The notes under the pieces: model-generated | Seen by the model: only the letters and a program-made list of their open reading frames with translations | Told to the model about the DNA's origin: nothing | Databases searched by the model: none | Part shown: positions 6,978 through 10,757 of the stretch, one piece after another | Layout: every line of letters starts with the position of its first letter | Numbering within the stretch: position 1 is the stretch's first letter | Assembly: GCA_902465465.1 (NCBI GenBank) | Contig: CABQNF010000021.1 | Span: forward strand, 1 to 10,757 | Length of the DNA stretch: 10,757 bases | DNA from: an uncultured Collinsella sp. | GTDB lineage: Bacteria; Actinomycetota; Coriobacteriia; Coriobacteriales; Coriobacteriaceae | Direction of reading: 5' to 3' | Position numbers and translations under genes: made by a program

Positions 6978-7226
6978 TTACACCAGTTTCACAGAGCCGA
7001 CGGAGTTGTGATCTGCCTCGATGGCCTCCTCGTAGCCCTCGAGCGCATCGTTCGCCTCGTGCAGCGCAGACATGGCGGCCTCGAGCTTGGCGCCAATGCG
7101 CTCCATGTCAAAGTTCTCGGTCGCATGCAGCAGCTGATGGCTCCACTCGTGAGCGAGCTCAATGGTGTCGTCGACCTGCTTGACGCTCATGGCAAGCTGG
7201 CTCATGTTCATTCCGACGTCATGCAT
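6978..7226 (-). CDS. Small helical protein of unknown function ahead of nikR
   Basis: I do not recognise this 82-residue protein. It is predicted by eye to be nearly all helix (about residues 8-70), is acidic, and has no membrane segment or signal peptide. It holds several histidines (2, 26, 30, 34, 55, 73) and no cysteine. The ATG at 7226 is supported by AAGGAGA at a good spacing. Its stop codon ends one base before the nikR GTG, so the two are almost certainly translated together, and it is the first gene of the nikR-hypFCDE set. The context suggests a role linked to nickel or hydrogenase maturation, for example as a small metal-binding or partner protein, but nothing in the sequence proves this. 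Confidence 0.75.
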   Translation of the reverse strand: MHDVGMNMSQLAMSVKQVDDTIELAHEWSHQLLHATENFDMERIGAKLEAAMSALHEANDALEGYEEAIEADHNSVGSVKLV

Positions 7227-7264
7227 GGGAATCTCCTTTTGTACGGGGCGAAATGGTGGTTCAG

Positions 7265-7270
7265 ATTCTA
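7265..7270 (-). promoter_or_regulatory. Possible -10 box for the small protein-nikR-hyp operon
   Basis: TAGAAT is read on the minus strand about 38 nt before the ATG at 7226. No good -35 box is seen at the usual distance. This is the only gap where the operon promoter can sit, between the thioredoxin terminator and the first gene. Confidence 0.3.
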
Positions 7271-7300
7271 CTACGCCCGTCTTGGGCGCCGCCGCATAAG

Positions 7301-7334
7301 AAAACGGGCGCGAGTCCGTCTGACCCGCACCCGT
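7301..7334 (-). terminator. Hairpin terminator downstream of thioredoxin
   Basis: On the minus strand, ACGGGTGCGGGTC (7334-7322) pairs with GACTCGCGCCCGT (7316-7304) over 13 positions, two of them G-U, around a 5-nt loop. TTTTC follows, part of it within the stem end. This is a typical intrinsic terminator, if with a short U-tract. It should end the thioredoxin transcript and insulate the nikR-hyp set. Confidence 0.7.
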
Positions 7335-7400
7335 TCACTGGGGGCTGTTTGTGTCTACCATACTATCCGTGGTCGCATGCCTTGCGTTTGGCACTCCGGC

Positions 7401-7419
7401 GAGCGGTGCGAAACCGCTC
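7401..7419. other. Short hairpin in the thioredoxin 3' region
   Basis: GAGCGGT (7401-7407) and ACCGCTC (7413-7419) form a 7-bp stem with a 5-nt loop, just downstream of the thioredoxin stop. There is no U-tract on either strand, so it may be a transcript-stabilising stem. Confidence 0.3.
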
Positions 7420-7446
7420 ATGGACGGCAGACAGGTAACAAGCGTA

Positions 7447-7767
7447 TTACAGATGTTTCTTCAGCAGTGCCTGAAGCCTTGCCTTGGGTAAGGCGCCGAC
7501 CGAACGGTCGACCTCCTCGCCGTTCTTAAAGACGATCAGCGTGGGGATGCTCATGACGCCAAACTTCATGGCCAGGTCCTGGTTGTCGTCGACGTTGCAT
7601 TTGGCAACGGCAAGCTTGCCCCCCAGCTCATCGGCAACCTCGTCAACGATGGGCGAGAGGGATCGACAGGGCCCGCACCACGGTGCCCAAAAATCGACCA
7701 GCACGGGCAGGCTGTCGTTAACGATGGTATCGAAGTTCTCGGGGGTAATCTGATTAATGTCAGCCAT
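7447..7767 (-). CDS. trxA: Thioredoxin
   Basis: This 106-residue protein is a classic thioredoxin of usual length, a cytoplasmic disulfide reductant recharged by thioredoxin reductase. It shows the FWAPWCGPC active site (redox Cys31 and Cys34), the buried Asp25 in VDFW, the cis-proline 75 in the SIPTLIVF strand, and the closing VGALPKARLQALL helix. An additional cysteine, Cys57, sits in the third strand (AKCNVDDN), as in many thioredoxins. The ATG at 7767 is chosen for the GGAGG five to six bases upstream; an in-frame start at 7851 would add 28 residues of untypical sequence. It is a single-gene unit, closed by the hairpin at 7301-7334. Confidence 0.97.
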   Translation of the reverse strand: MADINQITPENFDTIVNDSLPVLVDFWAPWCGPCRSLSPIVDEVADELGGKLAVAKCNVDDNQDLAMKFGVMSIPTLIVFKNGEEVDRSVGALPKARLQALLKKHL

Positions 7768-7785
7768 GGTGACCTCCATAATGCG

Positions 7786-7802
7786 ACGCGGCTTGGCCGC
7801 GT
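7786..7802. other. Hairpin in the thioredoxin leader
   Basis: ACGCGGC (7786-7792) and GCCGCGT (7796-7802) form a perfect 7-bp stem with a 3-nt loop, about 10 nt before the thioredoxin ribosome site. It could tune translation or mRNA life. Confidence 0.4.
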
Positions 7803-7821
7803 AAAACTCAGTACGACCGTG

Positions 7822-7859
7822 CTTATACCCAGCCGCCCGCAAAGCAACCACTCGCGGGC
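7822..7859 (-). promoter_or_regulatory. Candidate thioredoxin promoter with inverted repeat
   Basis: TATAAG is read on the minus strand at 7827-7822 and could be the -10 box, with a weak TGGTTG about 17 nt upstream. An inverted repeat GCCCGC (7835-7840) and GCGGGC (7854-7859) lies just upstream, between the two divergent promoters, and could bind a regulator. Confidence 0.35.
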
Positions 7860-7869
7860 AGCTCTTTTA

Positions 7870-7875
7870 TATAAT
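7870..7875 (+). promoter_or_regulatory. -10 box for the gene at 7904
   Basis: A perfect TATAAT lies 28 nt before the ATG at 7904, which predicts a leader of roughly 20 nt. No good -35 match is seen 17 nt upstream. The position argues against the upstream in-frame ATG at 7874, which lies within the -10 box. Confidence 0.55.
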
Positions 7876-7903
7876 GGTGGGCACGCAAACGATTGGAGAG
7901 CGC

Positions 7904-8479
7904 ATGTCCACGTCACAAAGCCAGAAAAAAGAAGCCATCGCCCAGGCGGCCGAGCAGGAGCTCACATCGCTTGCGGTCCGTGGCGTGCGTATCGCGGGCA
8001 ACGCGTGCTCGCCGATCGTTCTGGTCAAAGGCGATTTGGACGAGGCCGAGCGTTCGGGTGGTGAGCTTGCCGCCGGCCCGGATGGCGCGGCGTTGCGCAA
8101 GGCGCTTGGGGCCATCGGCTACGCGCCCGAGGATTTTTGCGTGCTGGCAAGCGTCGCCGGCGTGGGCGACGGAGCGGTCGCGGTGGGCGAGACTCTGCCG
8201 TGCGAGCTGTTCCGCGAGGCGCTTGAGGCCTTGGACCCCGAGGCGGTGCTACTGCTCGACAACAACGCGGCTGACGCCATGCGCGAGACCTACGCCGACA
8301 TGCTCGTGGCGATCGATGACTTCGACACTGCCATGCTCAAGCCCGGTCTGGTCGCCCATGTGCAGGGCCGCCGCGTGCTCGCGCTCGACGGCTTTGAGGC
8401 GGCACTCACCGACAAGGCCGCTAAGCAACGCATGTGGGCTTACATCAAGCAGCTGACCCCGGCGGCCGCTCCGCTGTAG
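7904..8479 (+). CDS. Uracil-DNA glycosylase superfamily-like protein, probably inactive
   Basis: The 191-residue protein has no exact match that I can name, but its order of elements follows the family 4/5 uracil-DNA glycosylases. PIVLVKGDLDEAERSG (37-52) stands where those enzymes have LFVGEAPGExED.G, followed by GPDGAALRKALGAIGYAPEDFCVLAS (58-83), an Asp-Pro-Glu-Ala-Val strand plus helix (111-130) like PKVIVALGxTAA, and a C-terminal LTDKAAKQRMWAYIKQL (168-184) like the LLRxPxxKRxxWEDLKxL end. The catalytic GEAPG and HPS residues and the iron-sulfur cysteine pattern are absent, so DNA glycosylase activity is unlikely. The start at 7904 is backed by GGAGAG just upstream. It stands alone, divergent from thioredoxin. 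The homology is inferred by eye from motif order; a structural or profile comparison would decide it. Confidence 0.75.
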   Translation: MSTSQSQKKEAIAQAAEQELTSLAVRGVRIAGNACSPIVLVKGDLDEAERSGGELAAGPDGAALRKALGAIGYAPEDFCVLASVAGVGDGAVAVGETLPCELFREALEALDPEAVLLLDNNAADAMRETYADMLVAIDDFDTAMLKPGLVAHVQGRRVLALDGFEAALTDKAAKQRMWAYIKQLTPAAAPL

Positions 8480-8539
8480 CGGACCGGAGCCGGTAAGGCG
8501 GCCCTGACGGGTCGAGCGCGGCGCCGGCTTATCGCGTCC
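8480..8539. other. Short convergent gap
   Basis: Sixty bases lie between two genes that point at each other. AGCCGG (about 8489) can pair with CCGGCT (about 8525) across a GC-rich loop, which might end transcription from both sides, but no U-tract is seen, so I do not call a terminator. Confidence 0.3.
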
Positions 8540-9817
8540 CTACATCACAGCGCGCAGCTCAAACCGATCGCCGTTAATGCGGAACTGGCAATTGCCGTTC
8601 ATGCGCTCGACGGCGAGTTTGATGCTCTTGGTGCCAAAACCGTGTCCCGCATGCTGGGTCACGGGCATGCCGTCGACCATGCGCGGCGCGCGGTCAAACG
8701 TGTTGGAAACTAACAGCAGCAGCTGCCCGTCCTCAAACCGCAGGTCAAGATCGACAAAGCGCTTGCCCTCGGGTGCGGCGCTCGCCGCGGCAATGGCGTT
8801 TTCCAAGGCATTTGAGAGCACGCTAAACAGGTCGGCGTCACCTACGTGGATGGTTTCGGGTACGGCGGCGCGCAGGTTGGCGGTAATGCCGTTTCTATTG
8901 ATATCCGAGTTAAATGACGAAAGCGCAATGTTTACGGTCTCGTTGGCGCAGAAGCGGCGTACGGCGGTGCGGTCGCCGGCTTCGCAGAGTTCGTCGATGC
9001 GTTTGAGCGCCTCGTCGGTGTGGCCCTCCTCAATTAAGACGGCTAGACCGCGTAGGAAGTGGCGCATATCGTGGCGAAGAACCGACAGCTCGCGCCCGGA
9101 TTGACGCCAAGCCTCGAGCTCTTTGATGGCGGCGCTGTCGCGTGTCTCGAGCATCCAGCGCTCTCGCTCGGCGGTTTCCTTTTCTTCGTATTCACGCAGG
9201 TAGACGGCGAGGAACATAAGGTAGAAGGCGCAGAGCGCAAAGGCCAAAAACTCAACCGTCACCACCGAGCCCGAGTGGAACAGCGTGGTGTAGACGTTGG
9301 TGGCATAGTCAAAGACGTAATAGACGAGCGGCAGGATTAAAAGGATGCCCAGCTCGGTGGGGCTTTTAATTGCCAGGCGGGGTCCAATGTCGCTGGCCCA
9401 ATGTAGCAGGACGGCAAAGACGCCGAGCGTGGTAGCGATGCGTGCCAGATAGTACGCAATCTGAGAATCGGTTGCGGCAAATGCGGCGATACCCATCCAA
9501 TTGCTGAACTGGCAGCTCAGATAGGCACTCGTAATGCCGAGCGCGGCAAGCAGCGGACTCAGGCGGTAGCGCGCGCACAGGTAGACGATAAGCGGCAGGT
9601 GCACGACAAGTGGATAAGCCTGGCGGGCAAATAGTTCGCCGCCAACGACGTTGGCGATTGAGAAGGCGGTGCCGGTCAGAATGGTAACGACCACCAGCTC
9701 GAGCGCATGGCGTCGATTGAGCTCGACACCGCATAGCGCCGCCGAGGCAAAGACGCCAAAGAGCAGCGTCGTGGCGTGGTGGATTGCCCAAAGGACCATT
9801 TCGACCGAGGAGACCAT
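8540..9817 (-). CDS. Agr-type sensor histidine kinase (GHKL ATPase)
   Basis: This 425-residue membrane sensor kinase has about six or seven hydrophobic segments (roughly 10-30, 40-60, 68-83, 87-112, 118-140, 156-175, 185-206). A charged coiled-coil linker (207-240) follows. The phosphoacceptor His249 lies in LRHDMRHFL. The GHKL ATPase domain has the N-box NALENA (336-341) and the glycine loop GHGFG (391-395), with no long F or G2 boxes, as in AgrC/LytS-like kinases. It should phosphorylate the regulator encoded just upstream, whose TGA stop overlaps its ATG by one base (TGATG). GGGAG precedes the start. The input signal is unknown: AgrC relatives sense cyclic peptides, but no peptide-precursor or AgrB gene is seen here. 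Confidence 0.92.
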   Translation of the reverse strand: MVSSVEMVLWAIHHATTLLFGVFASAALCGVELNRRHALELVVVTILTGTAFSIANVVGGELFARQAYPLVVHLPLIVYLCARYRLSPLLAALGITSAYLSCQFSNWMGIAAFAATDSQIAYYLARIATTLGVFAVLLHWASDIGPRLAIKSPTELGILLILPLVYYVFDYATNVYTTLFHSGSVVTVEFLAFALCAFYLMFLAVYLREYEEKETAERERWMLETRDSAAIKELEAWRQSGRELSVLRHDMRHFLRGLAVLIEEGHTDEALKRIDELCEAGDRTAVRRFCANETVNIALSSFNSDINRNGITANLRAAVPETIHVGDADLFSVLSNALENAIAAASAAPEGKRFVDLDLRFEDGQLLLLVSNTFDRAPRMVDGMPVTQHAGHGFGTKSIKLAVERMNGNCQFRINGDRFELRAVM

Positions 9818-10539
9818 CAGTGTCTCCCACCCTCAAAGCGAACCGCAAAGTAGGCGTCTTGGAATCCCTGCTTGCAGCTGCGCGAAAGCGGGATGCACGC
9901 ACCCGAGCGCATGACGATGTCCGTGCGGTCAAAGTGATCGATATTGCGCAGGTTGACCTGGTAGCTGCGGTGGCATTTAAAGAAGACTGCGTTTTGCTCC
10001 AAGCGGTCCTCGACGCTGCGGAACGACTCGAGTGCCTCGATATCGCGTCCGTCGCGCAGGTGGAAGACCACGTGCTTGTTGCGCGCCTCGGCATATTCGA
10101 TGTCGGACGGGCGCAGGGCGTGGTAGCCAAAGGAAGTTTTGATCACGAGCTCGTCGGTTGCCGCCGGGCGCATGCTCGAAAGCTCGTCGAGCAACTGCGC
10201 CAGGCGTTCGTAAGTCACGGGCTTGAGCAGATAGTCGAAGGCACGGACCTCGTAGGACTCCAGTGCAAACTCGGGCGATGAGGTGAGGAACACCAGGCGC
10301 ACGGCGGTATCGGCCTGGCGCAATTCGCGCGCGGTGTCCATGCCGTTGACGAGCGGCATGATCATGTCGAGCAGGATAATGTCGGCGCGCGACGCGGCAT
10401 GGCGGGTCAGCAGGTCCTCGCCGCGCGTGACGAGCGCAACATCGACCGCCGTGCCCGTTTCGGTCGACCAACGGTCGATCATCCGGTGCAGTCTATCTAG
10501 AAAAGCGACGTCGTCGTCGCAGGCAATAATCTTGAGCAT
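9817..10539 (-). CDS. LytTR-family response regulator
   Basis: The 240-residue protein is an AgrA/LytR-type regulator. The receiver domain (1 to about 120) has the acidic pocket Asp8-Asp9-Asp10, phosphoacceptor Asp58 in LLDMIMP, Thr86 and Lys106. The LytTR DNA-binding domain (about 133-236) includes the LRPSDIEYAEARNKHVVF segment and the CHRSYQVNLRNI segment typical of the family. The start at 10539 is supported by AAGGAGG a few bases upstream; an in-frame ATG at 10626 would add 29 residues without a domain match. It is co-translated with the sensor kinase and likely controls target promoters with paired 9-bp LytTR repeats, none of which I can identify here. Confidence 0.95.
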   Translation of the reverse strand: MLKIIACDDDVAFLDRLHRMIDRWSTETGTAVDVALVTRGEDLLTRHAASRADIILLDMIMPLVNGMDTARELRQADTAVRLVFLTSSPEFALESYEVRAFDYLLKPVTYERLAQLLDELSSMRPAATDELVIKTSFGYHALRPSDIEYAEARNKHVVFHLRDGRDIEALESFRSVEDRLEQNAVFFKCHRSYQVNLRNIDHFDRTDIVMRSGACIPLSRSCKQGFQDAYFAVRFEGGRH

Positions 10540-10757
10540 TCTGAGCCTCCTTAGTAGTTCGATTTTGCCACATTGGGTGCGGACCGCTCGCGGAGGCGTG
10601 TCCCATTTGCGCCCCGCGTCGTGCAACTCGCGCCGAGCGGTATTGCGGTGGCGAAAGATGCCTCCTGCGCTATTGAGAGCTCGGCTATCCTCAGCTTGTC
10701 AGTTCGAAAATGGACCTGCCACATGATTGAATCTTTATTTCAACTTTACACCTAGGT
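10540..10757. other. Upstream region of the two-component pair
   Basis: No secure gene is seen. A 57-residue minus-strand frame (10551-10724) is open but has no ribosome site, uses rare codons (three ATA, AGG, CGA) and looks non-coding. The far right end (about 10725-10757) is AT-rich and may hold a promoter. GCAAAAT near 10565 is a poor -10 candidate for the regulator. Confidence 0.4.

Noticed and set aside
7227..7300. NikR operator before the small protein gene
   Set aside because: No GTATGA-N16-TCATAC-like dyad is present; only a short GC hairpin (7274-7288) is seen.
7335..7446. tRNA or small structured RNA gene downstream of thioredoxin
   Set aside because: Only one 7-bp stem is seen and no cloverleaf or T-loop sequence can be formed.
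10551..10724. 57-residue minus-strand frame just before the response regulator, possible signal peptide gene
   Set aside because: It has no ribosome site, no hydrophobic leader or processing motif, and several codons rare in the neighbouring genes.

Overview
The window is GC-rich, densely coded bacterial chromosome. The gene content (a hydrogenase-maturation cluster beside a NikR regulator, plus an AgrC/AgrA-like two-component pair), the codon use and the repeat style fit an anaerobic actinobacterium of the Coriobacteriia, most likely a Collinsella-like gut organism. That assignment is an inference from style, not from a marker gene. Nearly all genes lie on the minus strand; one gene (7904-8479) is on the plus strand.

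Layout from left to right. Positions 1-349 hold no gene but a dense set of short inverted repeats, including a 55-bp sequence present twice exactly. Next come a HAD phosphatase (350-1018), hypE (1142-2176), hypD (2261-3373), hypC (3373-3633), hypF (3768-6452), nikR (6482-6976) and an unrecognised 82-residue protein (6978-7226). All are read right to left, so the transcription order is small protein, nikR, hypF, hypC, hypD, hypE, phosphatase. A hairpin terminator at about 7301-7334 separates this set from a thioredoxin gene (7447-7767). Thioredoxin is divergent from a plus-strand gene (7904-8479) that looks like a degenerate member of the uracil-DNA glycosylase superfamily. That gene converges on a sensor kinase / response regulator pair (8540-9817 and 9817-10539) of the GHKL/LytTR (Agr-like) type.

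How the genes work together. HypF and HypE make the cyanide ligand of [NiFe] hydrogenase from carbamoyl phosphate, and HypC and HypD assemble the Fe(CN)2CO unit on the hydrogenase large subunit. NikR is a nickel-responsive repressor, and its place at the head of the set suggests nickel-linked control of maturation. hypA and hypB, the nickel-insertion genes, are not in this window.

The most interesting feature is inside hypF. A 207-bp (69-codon) AT-richer block at 4122-4328 is bounded by a 26-bp inverted repeat with 25 of 26 positions matching. It sits in frame in the C-terminal Kae1-like domain and is open in at least one frame on each strand. It looks like a small palindrome-ended mobile element that has inserted into a protein-coding gene without breaking it. 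Other points worth a second look are the left-edge repeat family, whose core hexamer appears in both orientations between constant ends, the catalytically degenerate glycosylase-like protein, and the His-rich tail on NikR.
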